From Nitzschia sp. DOCU1 (lineage: Eukaryota; Bacillariophyta; Bacillariophyceae; Bacillariales; Bacillariaceae), in contig OX595996.1 of assembly GCA_951394045.1 (NCBI GenBank), positions 1,612,001-1,676,000 on the forward strand: a stretch of DNA of 64,000 nucleotides, written 5' to 3'. Within the stretch, counting starts at the first letter, position 1; every line of letters starts with the position of its first letter. Shown one piece after another: positions 33,501 to 43,467 of the stretch. Below the pieces are notes generated by a model. It made no database searches, had not been told where the DNA came from, and was given only the letters and a program-made list of their open reading frames with translations. A program made the translations under genes and the position numbers.

Positions 33501-35185
33501 TAAAAATGTTCTTCTTTGGCTTCTTCTTCATTCGAAGCATCAGCTGCTGCCGCTTGTTGTAGTTTTGTTTGAATTTGTTCCCCGGCATTGGCTACAATGG
33601 GTTCGAAGGCATTTAGCAAGGCACCCAAGGCATTCTTGTCCAATCGAGCCTTTCCATTTTTACGAAATTCCTTAAAGACAAAGTTATCTTCGACGGTTGC
33701 TTCAATGAGAGCATGTTGTTCCTCCGTCTTGTTGAGAAATTGAGCTGGTTGAAAGGTTGACATATCCAATGGGGCATTGCGAATACTTTTGTGGACATTT
33801 GGAGTAACTGGAGGAACTTCGTCTTCTTCCTCGTCCCGTTGCTCAGACGTGGAGGGGGCGGCTGCGGCAGCCGCAGCAGCAGCCGCAAAGATACGACTCG
33901 CCGAAGTGGGAGGAGCTGGGGGGAGACGTTTTCGAGTAGGAGCCGTGTCGGCAGCATTTGTATCAAGGTTTTCTTGTTCTGGTTCCTTTCCAATGTCTAG
34001 ATCCTCCATACTTTGTTGCACAGTATCCTTGAGTTTTTGGTTGTTGTACTTGCGTTGTCGTGATTTCGCCCCCACAAAGCGTGCTGTTATACTCTTCTTT
34101 TTTAACTCGAGCAACTCTTTTTCGGCAACATTTTTGTAGGTGGTGGTGGTGGTGGTGGTCGTGGTAGCGCCGGTGCCCAGACCTTCATAGGCACTTACAA
34201 GTTTTTGAAAGATCTTTGATTTGTTGTTATGTCGAATCAAAGCCTTGACTTCTTTGGCACTCAGTAAAGGGGTCTCGGGATCCAATTGCCGTTCCGATGG
34301 ATCCAGGGACTCTTCATGCTCGAGATCATATTCTATGAAGGGCGCCGCTTTGAGTTTGAGCTTCATCTTGCGTTTCGGAGACAGACCTGGCGAAACTTTG
34401 ACATAGTCTTCCACATACGATCCACCGCTCAAGCGGACCAATTCCTTGACTTCTTTGGGGCTTAGCAATTTTTCTTTGGGTGAGTTGTGATAATGACCAG
34501 CTGGACTCTTGTAAACGTTGTTGCTGGCCGCTTTTTCATTGAATCGTTGAATCAATTGCATCGCCTTGGAACTGCGTTTGGAATGATTGGATCGCGACAA
34601 AGCCGAGAGGGGAGTGGCGGGTGCCGTGAGATCGTCCACCACCTGCTCTCCTCCATGATTGGATGGAGATTGACGTCCTCCAGGCTCTAAATGCCGCTCG
34701 CTCGAGTGCTGCTTCGTGGGACTCAATAATGAATGAAGTGGAGCCTCGGAAGAATTTGACAATCGCCCGCTTTCAAAGATAGACATGCGATCCAATAATT
34801 TGGTAGACATTTTACGTCGCCCCGCTGCTGACGAGCCCGCACTAGTGGAAGGCCCGCCGCTTTGAGGTTTGCCGGCAGGCGTATTGTGCCCCATGTCCAT
34901 GGAATGCCTTCGACTTCCAGTAGGTGTTGCCAACAAGCTGCCTCTATTGCCCGCAGAATTGTGTCGTTTGAAAGCCTTTCGGGGCCCGCTGGCCGTCGAC
35001 GATGGCGTGGATGGTGCTGTCATATTTGGATGACTAACCTCTGATCGTTCCGACTGAAACAATTCGTCGAGGCCCCCGTCCTCGTTATCCTCCCCTTTGA
35101 GCGGCACCTCCACAGGAACGGCTCGTGGTTGCTCTTCTCCTTGTCCAGCCATTGTTGTGTCTTCATCTTGGTGTTCGTTACTCAT
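30529..35185 (-). CDS. cNMP-binding-domain AGC protein kinase (PKG-like), paralogue 2, two exons
   Basis: Exon 1 is 35185-32861 and exon 2 32769-30529, with a 91-nt intron at 32860-32770 (GTAAGT...GCGCAG, phase 0). Together they encode 1521 residues collinear with the kinase at 14520-19238. Without the intron the two ORFs would each look truncated. Exon 1 holds the low-complexity N-terminus with one KMSTKLLDRMSIF motif and LLSPKEVKELV/LLSAKEVKALI motifs. Next come two cNMP-like modules whose phosphate-binding cassettes are FGEQALLHPSLAG and FGERALLGTLPSKS, both without the canonical arginine. Exon 2 has a third degenerate module and a full kinase domain: GEGQFGEVW, ALKSQF, FRDLKPENIM, DFGFAK, CGTPNYVAPE. 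The acidic C-tail has repeated EEEEHELKD units. It is a PKG-like Ser/Thr kinase with doubtful nucleotide specificity. Confidence 0.9.
30838..30965 (-). repeat. Minisatellite coding for EEEHELKD repeats in kinase 2
   Basis: A unit of about 30 bp (AAGTTCGTGCTCTTCTTC on the plus strand and variants) is repeated about 4-5 times and encodes the acidic repeats in the kinase C-tail. Confidence 0.85.
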
Positions 35186-35649
35186 GTTTATTCAGCGAGT
35201 CGCATACCGATCTTGAGATTCTTGGTTGGATTTATTTCACGAGAAAGTCGATTTATTCTCCAACTCTTCAAGCTTTTTTGCTGCTGTATTTCCCACAAGC
35301 AACAAACAAGCAATCAATCCGTTGCCTGCCCCTGGCAACTACCGATAGTCCACTACGACAGCACCTTGACTTTTAGATGTCAGGGTTCAGAAATGAGAGA
35401 CGACGCGATGAATCTACCCCCTTCCCTTCGCTATTGCGGCATCGAAGAGCGGTGCTGCTTCCAGAAGGATCTCCGCTTAGAGGTTCAACGCCGGTATCAA
35501 AAGGCGCGGTGGCCCTTGAGTCTGCTTCCCGCCATATTTGTGCTGGCACGACGATATTAGCGGCGTGGTCCTGTAACGACCGTACGTGCGTCGTTCCGTT
35601 GCGCGCCAAAATGATGACTTCTGTGAATGACTTAAAGGGCAATAATACA
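35186..35649. other. 5' flank of kinase 2
   Basis: No gene is recognised; it must hold the kinase 2 promoter. It ends at the foldback element. Confidence 0.4.
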
Positions 35650-36295
35650 ACAATGGAGCACTCCCAAAACGCAAATTGCGTCGGCGACGCAATTTGTGTC
35701 GCGCAATTTGCGCGACGCAAATTGTGCGCATGTCGGGGCCCCAAAAGCGGTCATCGCAAATTGCGACACCATGACGCAAATAAAATACTACGACAACAAC
35801 TATCAACAAGACCATGGATTCAACAAGTAACACCCAGCTTTTACTTTCCTCAACTTTGTTGTTGAAGAAGTGGGTTTATGTTGCCGTCGTTTGTTGTTGT
35901 TGTCACTGCACACTTTATTGGTTACTGCTTACTAAGTCGCATAGGATCTTTTTGTGACTGCTGGGCACCTTAGTTGTTACTAGTTACTGCTTACTAAGAA
36001 GTTTGGTCGTAGTGATGATGATGCGGTGTTGTTGAAGGAGAGAGCTTGTGGTTTTGTCATTATGTAGAGGTGAAGTGGATGGTTGCTACGGCGGTGGAGC
36101 AATTTATCGCGTGTTTTTACGCGGTGTCGCAATTTGCGTCGGCCGACGCAATTTGCGAGAGGGGGGGGGGGGGTCTCGCAAATTGCGTCGCCGTGACGCA
36201 TTTGACTGGGACGACCAGTCTGCGTGACGCAAATTGCGTCGCGCAAATTGCTTCGCGCCGACGCAATTTGCGTTTTGGGAGCGCTCCAATGAGAC
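35650..36295. mobile_element. Non-autonomous foldback/MITE-like element with palindromic arms
   Basis: The outer ends are inverted copies of about 35-40 bp. The left end reads from TGGAGCACTCCCAAAACGC through CAAATTGCGTCGGCG near 35652-35690. The right end is its complement near 36256-36292, ending GCGTTTTGGGAGCGCTCCA. Inside each end are many copies of GACGCAAATTGCGTC-type palindromes. At 36143-36189 a 16-bp inverted repeat (GACGCAATTTGCGAGA and its complement) flanks exactly 13 G. There is no ORF with transposase features. A target duplication could not be defined. The mobilising transposase is not identifiable here. Confidence 0.75.
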
Positions 36296-36563
36296 TCACA
36301 AGAGCCCCACGCCACCTCTTTTTCGGCGCCCGAGTCAGTCGTCGACGAGCAGGTACTGGCGACTGTACTGTCTGTACCTGGTACGTCCGTCTGGCCTAAA
36401 GATACAATTCAATCCGGCATCGGATCCCAGTCATGCAACGGGGCAAGATCTTCCTTGCTCTTATCCGATTCCTATTCTTGCTTTCGATCCATTCCTTGCT
36501 TGCAGTCATCGAAGAATGCAGCATCAATGATACAAGAGTATACGAACCAAAAGGAATGAGGCA
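36296..36563. other. 5' flank of the 36564 gene
   Basis: A short non-coding stretch follows the foldback element; no specific signal is recognised. Confidence 0.35.
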
Positions 36564-37784
36564 ATGATGATGATTATGCGATCGATGATAGCACTACTCT
36601 ATTGTGCTTGCTGCATCAAGGTTGGGATTGGTTTTGTCGTCGTCGGTGTTCGACAGCAACATTGGGGCGCCGTCCGCCAAGAATCTCTGAAAACGACAGT
36701 AACCCATACTTACCATCGCTCTGTTTTGTTACAAAGACGAGTCGAACGTCGATTTTACTACTCGTATCATCCACCCGGCGATTCCTACAACGACGATGGA
36801 GAAACACGAGAGAATGCAATAAACAAAGCATCCGAACCCCACATCCAGCACCGCCAACAGCAGCACAGCTCTGGCGAAGGCACATCATCGCTGCTACAGT
36901 TGGATGTACCATTGCATATATTTGACGAGTTGTTTGAGACTCAAGGTCGTCTCGAGTGGTTGACAACTTTGGATTCGATTCAACTGAGTGATGTGGAATG
37001 GATTCGTGGCCGTACTACCAGTGGCATCAGCAGTACTACCATGGGTGACGTGTTGACCATTAGTCCAAGCTCCTTTATTCAAGATCGTCTTGAAAATTTA
37101 CAAGGTCTGGGAAGTACTAAGACTAATACCAGTACTTCTTTACAAGAAGAAGAGCAACAACAAGCCCCGTTCCATTCTAATAGCAACCTGTGGGCACGAA
37201 CCAAATTTGCCTTTGAATATCGACGATGTTTGTTACAGGCCTTTTCTACTTTTGTATCAAATCCGAAAGAATCCTTGGCGGACTTGCTGCAGGCGGGTCA
37301 ATCCAACACCCATCCTTTGGGATTTTCCGTCATTGCTATTCCGCCTCATACTCGCTATCAGGTACAACAAGTCACACCCGCCTTGACGATTCAAGTACCA
37401 TTGGTGGGTAGGCTATATTGTCGCCATCGTCATCATCAGCGATTGCCACAATTTTTTCAAGATACGCTAAGCCGACAACCTCATCATTGTATTGGAACAC
37501 CACTTGGCAACTTTTCCAATCCACCACTAGCGCAAGAGCTAGACATTGTTGCGGCCGATATATTGGAACGAATAGAAGAAGAACTTTTGATGATGGAGAA
37601 AACGACGACAAACAACTACAACTACACCAGCAGTAGTAGTACGCCCGGAACGGTATTGGTTCATTCGATTGGGTCTATTTGTTCCACGTATACATTGGAA
37701 GAACCGTGTCTCTTGTTTGTATTGAGTGCTCATTTTCTGCCGAGCGCATTGTCGATGGGTCACCTGCTGGTTGATCGAGATTAA
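36564..37784 (+). CDS. Secreted or organelle-targeted protein of unknown function
   Basis: The ORF has 406 residues. The N-terminus (MRSMIALLYCACCIKVGIGFVVVGV) is a credible signal peptide, followed by a basic, low-complexity stretch. Residues of about 115-300 look globular and end with VPLVGRLYCRHRHHQ. A Thr/Asn/Ser-rich linker precedes a hydrophobic C-terminus (CLLFVLSAHFLPSALSMGHLL). The mix of HTRYQVQQVTPALTIQVPL beta-like strands and glycines could fit a small beta-barrel, but I recognise no family. The ATG lies within an ATGATGATG run and the first is taken. Confidence 0.6.
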   Translation: MMMIMRSMIALLYCACCIKVGIGFVVVGVRQQHWGAVRQESLKTTVTHTYHRSVLLQRRVERRFYYSYHPPGDSYNDDGETRENAINKASEPHIQHRQQQHSSGEGTSSLLQLDVPLHIFDELFETQGRLEWLTTLDSIQLSDVEWIRGRTTSGISSTTMGDVLTISPSSFIQDRLENLQGLGSTKTNTSTSLQEEEQQQAPFHSNSNLWARTKFAFEYRRCLLQAFSTFVSNPKESLADLLQAGQSNTHPLGFSVIAIPPHTRYQVQQVTPALTIQVPLVGRLYCRHRHHQRLPQFFQDTLSRQPHHCIGTPLGNFSNPPLAQELDIVAADILERIEEELLMMEKTTTNNYNYTSSSSTPGTVLVHSIGSICSTYTLEEPCLLFVLSAHFLPSALSMGHLLVDRD

Positions 37785-38330
37785 GCCAACAATGACAACA
37801 TCGATAGGTATGATTCCAAGCATGACGAAGACGCAAAGAAGAAGAGAGAAACGAAAGAGGAATGGATCATTAACTATTGATAATAGTTACTATTTTGTTT
37901 GCTACTAGGCTATCGGTCACATCTGACGGGGCTCGCCCTGCTTGCGCTTCCCTGAGGTGTCCACTTCGTCTATGTTTGTATGTATGTGCATGACGCATAA
38001 TTATACTCAGTAATATTGAGTCGTACTAATCCGCCACATGTTCTTTAATTTTGCCGGAGCATCCGCTGAAAAAAAGGGGGCCGGAACCCTAAATTTATTG
38101 GGTTGGGGACACGTCAGTGGCACGAATTAAGTCAGGATGGATTCACGATGATGATGACATGACATGACTGACGATGGTGCTCGCTGATGCTGTCACAAAA
38201 AAGGAATCTCTACTACCAAGTAGAAGTGTCAGTTAAAAGCGTCCTTGCTACACTTTTCCCTGGCGGCGATTCGGTCATTTCAACCTGTCGACTCACACTA
38301 TACTGCAATTGAAACCACGACAATCACACC
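37785..38330. other. Intergenic, promoter of the PDZ-like gene
   Basis: No gene is recognised. The final 60 bp before the ATG contain TCAACCTGTCGACTCACACT, which could include an initiator, but this is a guess. Confidence 0.35.
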
Positions 38331-39091
38331 ATGATGACGAACGTTCTCAAGCGCTTTCTGCTGTTCACCTGCTTGTTGGCGACGACGACGGGAGCCTTTG
38401 CTCCGCCGACTTCTACTAGGGCCATGTCGACTGCGTCATCATCGGCCTTGTTCATGGCAGCCAAAGCTGATGACAAGGACTCTGAGGAGTTGCTACGATG
38501 GGCCAAGGCGTCGCGTAGTGCATCCAGCGATGACAACGTCGTGGAATTGATGCGTCCGCTTGGTCTCGTTTTGAATCAAGATGACAAAGGCAATGTCTAT
38601 GTCGAAACGGTTGCCCCGAAAGGCAACGCGGCACGAACTGGCAAGGTATGTACATGTAGTACATGATGATAGAGGCAACGTTATGGAACAGTGAAGGAGA
38701 ATTAAAACGATACTTCTTTGTAGAAGTCCTTGGTCGTTGGTGAAATCTGTCTCTAACAGTTCGCATTTCTTGTTTCTGTCCTCGCATGCAGGTCAAAGAG
38801 GGAGATATTGTCACCATGTGCTCTGCTACGTTTGGCGATCAGATGTGGTCCACCCGTGGAGTAGGATTGACACGAGTTTTGGCTGCGATTCGAGTTCGTG
38901 CCGGACCAACCGTCAAATTAGTCTTTGAATCTCCAACGCAATATAAGAAAAAAGCTGCTACTACGGCGGCTCAACGCAAGGCTGCGGAAGATGCTCGCAT
39001 GGCCGCACAGGCCCAAAAGGACCAGCTCTTGGCCGAATTAGAGAAAGATGAACAGAAATTGAAAAAGGGCAAGTTTTTCGGGTTGTTTTAA
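38331..39091 (+). CDS. Plastid-targeted PDZ-like protein, two exons
   Basis: Exon 1 is 38331-38645, intron 38646-38791 (GTATGT...TGCAG, 146 nt, phase 0), exon 2 38792-39091, giving 204 residues. The N-terminus is a signal peptide (FLLFTCLLATTTGAFAPP) ending in a G-AFAP motif. Diatoms use this motif at the signal-peptide/transit-peptide junction of proteins imported into the complex plastid, so a plastid location is well supported. The mature part has PLGLVLNQDDKGNVYVETV, PKGNAARTGKVKEGDIV and VLAAIRVRAGPTVKLVFE, the strand order of a PDZ domain with the peptide-groove loop modified (PLGL). The intron joins GK to VKEGD in the middle of that domain. A Lys/Ala/Glu helical C-terminus follows. PDZ domains bind C-terminal peptides; the partner is unknown. 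Confidence 0.82.
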
Positions 39092-39275
39092 AAAAGAAAA
39101 GGAGAAAGATTATAAAGAAGAAACGATGAAGGGGCGTCTAGGTCTACCTAAGGGGCAGAAAAGAGGCAGCTCGACTATTCCGGATACGTTCGACGACATC
39201 CTTGACTAAGCCATCGCATACTGCCTAGATTCGGGATAGATGCCCCCTTTAATTTCATGTTTAGGTCGTTTGAAA

Positions 39276-42263
39276 CTAGACTAGCGTGGCCTGGCATGTC
39301 GGACACAGTTTGTGATAGAGGACCCGCAAATGCTTTTGAGCCGTTGCTTGGGCACGTTCATAGCCTTCTCGTCGAGCCGTAGCAGCTGCCGCTTCGACGG
39401 CTATTTCTTGAACCCGTCGTTCCTCTTGACAAAAGAATTGAGTCGTTCTAACAATTTCATCTCGATCCCACTCCAAAAAGGCAATTTGACGACGAAGTTC
39501 CGCGACCAAATCTTTCCATACGGCAATAGATTCTTCCTCTTGAATGACAACGTCATTTGATTCCTGCGACGTTTCGATGTTTGTAGTAGATGCTTCCACC
39601 GCAAGAGATTGTTCTGGAACAGTCTCGGCTTGAATAAGAGAGGCGTCATCCTCTTCTGCTGCCGCCTTGATGGGTGAGAGAGTCAAGGAAGCATCTGCCA
39701 AGCCGCCGCCATCGTATGAATCGTTATTATAGCCCATCATTTCGCTCAAAACCTCAAGTTGTTCCAATACCGAAATTTCTTTTTCGTCCATGATAACTCC
39801 ACCACGCGTACTACCACCTGGAGATGTCGTCGTTAACATGTCCTTCATTTTGTGAAGAAGGTCCAAAGTAGCGTCCAACATGGACAACGAATCATTGTCG
39901 TCTGCTGCCTTTTTGAGTTGTTGTTCTTTGTGAGTGTTGCCGATTCTCGAAAAAGAGGAATTATCCAGTGCCAATTCTTCTTCTCTTGGTTCATAGCGAC
40001 TGTTTATTTGATCCAACAAAATAGTACGCTCTTGATCCATTTGTCCTAGTTCATCGATCAAATCATCGATTCGAGGGGTCGGAGGTGCCGAACCAAACGA
40101 CTGGAGGTCGTCGTCTTGTCCACTTCGGCGTTGCCGTCTCGGCGACGAATCGGGAGTACTGACTGGAGCCGGCAAAATGGGGGAAAGGAGTCCCAAAGAA
40201 AATCCATGATCGTCGTCGTCTCTATCATGAGTAAACATGTTGTTCGTGACCTCCTCTCTAGACGGCGTCAAATCCAAAGATGTAGCATTTTGCATTTGAC
40301 GTTCCAGTTCTTCCAGTTCCACGGCGTGGTCCACTTGAATTTGTTTGACATGAGACGATACGCCTCCCGACTGGAACGAAGTGGAGGATTGGTTCGTTGT
40401 ATTTTGTTGTGGTTCAGTGGGAATACGACTTGCAGCCTTTTGATCATCTTGAAATCTCCGGCGTAGATCCTGGCATTGGGATTGCCAAGCTTGCAATTCC
40501 AAAGCTTGTTCTTGTAGAGTTTGTTGGAGTTCCTCATTTTCCCGAGCCATATGTTCAAGCTCCACGATCGTCTCTTGCTGCAGCTGATTCAAGTCTTCTA
40601 GCTGTCGAGTTGTTCGATTCAACGATTCGAGCGCCTCGTCCAACTCTTGCCGCTGTTCTTTCATTTCCTCATCCCGCTCTTGCACTTGCAGTTTCAATCG
40701 TTCGTTTTCCCTCTGCAATTCTAGTAGTAGTAGCCCTTGAGAATCACCCCCGGAAGCGTCTTGCCTTGATCGTTGTTGCAATTCTTCCAATTCTTGTCGT
40801 GTCTCGTGCAACTCTACTAGAGTATCTTGATGCAAACGATCTTGTTCAGCAGCAGCCTCCAGATGCAGCTCTTGTTGTGCCACTCCCTTGGACTGGACAT
40901 TCTCCAGTTCTTGTCGCAATTGATCCAATTCCATCTTGTGACGTCGCTTGAGTTGTGCCATTTCCCGTGCATGCTTCAGCTCCAAGGATTGTCCTTCCTG
41001 TGTACTGCTTTCTTCTTGGCTGCTGCTGTGGCGTCTTGGATGAGGCGTTGTCGCCAGTTTGGTTCTACCTGTACGTTGTTGTTGTTTTTGACTGCTCGTA
41101 AACAGCAATCGTTCCAAACGTTGCTCGACTTGTTGATCCAATTCCTCGCTTTGCGACTTTTGGAGTTGCCAAGAGGACTGTAGTTGTTGATTGCGACCCT
41201 TGACTTCGGTCCATTGTTCCGGCGATAGTAGTAGTAATGGAGACGACTTGTTGCTGCTATTGCTACTGCTAGTACTTGCCGCCGAGGATGGAGACGGGGT
41301 TTGGAATTCATTCCAATAAATCTGTTGCAACATGGCAGGAGTCGTATTAGTAGGTTTGACTGCAGCTGCTGCTGCAGGCGTCGCAGTCTTGGGAGTTGAA
41401 AACAGTACAGACTTTGTTGTTCCGACAAGGGGAGGAGTGACTGTAGTAGTTGTAGTGGGTTTGGATTCTGTTCTTGGCGTGCTTGTGGTTGTAGCAGCCT
41501 CTGCAGCGGTACTACCACTAGTACTGGGAGTAGTACGGCTAGCAGGAGCAAATCGAACTGACTTTGGCGTCACATGATTGCCGCTGTTGCGCGGATGGGT
41601 CGTATTTGGCGTTTTGAAAATGGAAGAGATCAGGCGACGTCGTTTGGCAATGCTGCTTCTGCGGCTGTCACTTGATCTCGGGGTACTACCAGTACTAGCA
41701 GCAGCATTCGTTGCTACCTTGTTTTTTGTTGGAGACTGCATCTGTTGCTGTTGTTGCAGCAAGGTCATGCGTGTTTGTAATTCCTGGTGCTGTTGGGTGG
41801 CTTGCTGCAACCGTGTCTGCCATTCTCTCACCAGCAGAGGAGAGGACAGCCTTTCATTGCTAAGAGTAGTAGTACTCACTTCTACATCTGCAGTGTTGGG
41901 TGTCGGAGGTTCGGTTACTTGGAGAATTCGAGCCGCACTTCCACTGCTACTACCGGCACTAGCATTGGACTTTCGGGTTGCAGAATGCGCATTGTCAGAA
42001 TGATATTCCTTGTCCCTAACTGCCGGTAGCAACGACGACGACGAAGTCGACGATGTGCTGCTCGACGCCGATTGATCATCGCTGTTCTTAGTTCCCACGA
42101 TGTCATTGTCGTCTTCGTCGTCATCGTCCAGCAAGTACTCAAACTTGGACGACGAACCTTCGTCCAAGGTGGACCGCAACAGTTGCTTCAAATAGTTACT
42201 GTTGGACGGCGAGGCATTGTTGTTTTCATGCAGTTCTTCTTCGCTGTGCGGATGCATCATCAT
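39276..42263 (-). CDS. Large coiled-coil protein of unknown function
   Basis: The product has 995 residues in one exon. The N-terminal half is Ser/Thr/Gln-rich and disordered, with a basic cluster (SIAKRRRLISSIFKTP) that may be a nuclear localisation or phosphorylation site and several S/T-P motifs (TPKSVRF). From about residue 370 to 620 there is a long coiled coil rich in Glu, Gln and Leu heptads (MAQLKRRHKMELDQLRQELE and on). A second helical segment near the C-terminus (WKDLVAELRRQIAFLEWDRD) precedes CPTCQATLV at the end. That could be half of a zinc site or a redox pair. This layout suits a cytoskeletal, centrosomal or nuclear scaffold, but I do not recognise the family. Confidence 0.8.
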   Translation of the reverse strand: MMMHPHSEEELHENNNASPSNSNYLKQLLRSTLDEGSSSKFEYLLDDDDEDDNDIVGTKNSDDQSASSSTSSTSSSSLLPAVRDKEYHSDNAHSATRKSNASAGSSSGSAARILQVTEPPTPNTADVEVSTTTLSNERLSSPLLVREWQTRLQQATQQHQELQTRMTLLQQQQQMQSPTKNKVATNAAASTGSTPRSSDSRRSSIAKRRRLISSIFKTPNTTHPRNSGNHVTPKSVRFAPASRTTPSTSGSTAAEAATTTSTPRTESKPTTTTTVTPPLVGTTKSVLFSTPKTATPAAAAAVKPTNTTPAMLQQIYWNEFQTPSPSSAASTSSSNSSNKSSPLLLLSPEQWTEVKGRNQQLQSSWQLQKSQSEELDQQVEQRLERLLFTSSQKQQQRTGRTKLATTPHPRRHSSSQEESSTQEGQSLELKHAREMAQLKRRHKMELDQLRQELENVQSKGVAQQELHLEAAAEQDRLHQDTLVELHETRQELEELQQRSRQDASGGDSQGLLLLELQRENERLKLQVQERDEEMKEQRQELDEALESLNRTTRQLEDLNQLQQETIVELEHMARENEELQQTLQEQALELQAWQSQCQDLRRRFQDDQKAASRIPTEPQQNTTNQSSTSFQSGGVSSHVKQIQVDHAVELEELERQMQNATSLDLTPSREEVTNNMFTHDRDDDDHGFSLGLLSPILPAPVSTPDSSPRRQRRSGQDDDLQSFGSAPPTPRIDDLIDELGQMDQERTILLDQINSRYEPREEELALDNSSFSRIGNTHKEQQLKKAADDNDSLSMLDATLDLLHKMKDMLTTTSPGGSTRGGVIMDEKEISVLEQLEVLSEMMGYNNDSYDGGGLADASLTLSPIKAAAEEDDASLIQAETVPEQSLAVEASTTNIETSQESNDVVIQEEESIAVWKDLVAELRRQIAFLEWDRDEIVRTTQFFCQEERRVQEIAVEAAAATARREGYERAQATAQKHLRVLYHKLCPTCQATLV

Positions 42264-42940
42264 GCGAATGTGATTGCACTCTAAAGAGTAGGACGCTATT
42301 AGCTGAAGACGAAAGGGACGGTTTCATTCCAAAAACGCAATGTTTTGTTTTTGGCAAGAAAGTACACGCGTCCGCGAAACCAGAGTGCGGCCGCTGTCCG
42401 CCGCGCCATGGTCAGGTTTCTGTTTCAAACGAAGCGCCTGGGAGTTGGGGGAATGGCGCTGCATGGGGTATTTTGCGCCTTTTGGGGACAATTGTCCCAA
42501 TCCTCTCGGCAGGTCGGTGCGTAGAGACAAGAGCCGTCACAGTGATAGCTGCAATACTACTGTAGCTTGGAATGTCTCAAGGTATTGATTGCAACTCCTG
42601 TCAGTAGCCAATTGTAGCTATAGTAGAATTGGATAAAGGAAGCAGTTATTTACTGCTAGTATATCAGTGCAAAGTAGTAAAGAATGAGAGGGCATTCGGT
42701 GTTGGTATCATCTTTTAGCTCCCATTGACCAATCATATCACTACAAAGCCTCCCAAATTGAGAGCTTTGACCAATCAAATTACTTGAATCTAAAAAAGCA
42801 GACGTCTTGACCAATCATATCACGGAATATCTAAAACAGCTCTCAATATACTTATAGTCTGACTATTCTTAATTTAAAGCAGTACTCTGTAGTAGTGGAT
42901 AGGACCAGTTTCTATCGCTGTTCGGAGCACCAGGTTATGT
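42264..42940. other. Intergenic, with the 3' part of a decayed transposon
   Basis: It contains the promoter side of the coiled-coil gene and, from about 42720, three copies of TTGACCAATCA[TA]AT. No intact gene. Confidence 0.4.
42724..42826 (+). repeat. Three copies of a TTGACCAATCA motif
   Basis: TTGACCAATCATATCAC occurs near 42725 and 42809, with a variant TTGACCAATCAAATTAC near 42768, spaced about 42 bp apart. It lies next to the transposase remnant and may be its subterminal repeat array. The core contains CCAAT. Confidence 0.7.
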
Positions 42941-43435
42941 CTACAGGGCTACTTGAAAGACATTTCCACCCTCCAGAATGTCCAATTGAACAAGCAGTGC
43001 TACAGCATGGAGCACATACTTGTGATAGTGTTCTTTGTGGCGGAATTGCTGGCGCAAGATGCCCCACTCCTTCAATCGCCTGTTGACAGTTTCATGGCGA
43101 GCCATCAAAACATCAAATTTCCTGCGCTCTTCTTGTGTGGGCAGGTCTAGGCGAGTGACAGCGGGAGAAGCCCGAGCATCCCTGTATCCTGCATCAGCGA
43201 AGTAGTACTCACCTGCAGGCATTACACGGTTCAAAGCACTACGAGCAATGCGAATGTCAGGCCAGTCCCCGCATTTGAATGGCCCATTGATCCACACAAT
43301 ACAACCTGTTGCCACGCTTACGCCTATTTCGTAGCGAAGCCCCGGTCCACCAAACTTATGGCTTTTCCTGCCCTTATCAAATGGCAGATACTCGACTGTG
43401 GGGTAGTCAGTGCCATCTAAACCCTTCGATAACGT
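42941..43435 (-). pseudogene. 5'-truncated DDE transposase (IS5/Harbinger-like)
   Basis: Reading down from 43435 the frame begins GLDGTDYPTVEYLPFDKGR (first catalytic Asp region). It continues through GPGLRYEIGVSVATGCIVW and YYFADAGYRD (second Asp) to RHETVNRRLKEWGIL (Glu region), and ends at 42941. These are the D-D-E blocks of the DDE superfamily endonucleases. An in-frame TAG lies just upstream of the first block and the sequence there switches to another repeat family, so the N-terminal half with the DNA-binding domain is gone. It cannot encode an active transposase. Confidence 0.8.
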
Positions 43436-43467
43436 CTAAAAGAGAAGGGCGTCCTTAGTCGAATGAA

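Noticed and set aside
33777..34139. A 120-residue plus-strand ORF in kinase 2
   Set aside because: It is a shadow of the alanine- and Thr-rich coding region of kinase 2.
35650..36295. A CRISPR-like array because of repeated palindromes
   Set aside because: Spacing is irregular, units occur in both orientations and the whole is bounded by inverted repeats, so it is a foldback element in a eukaryotic genome.
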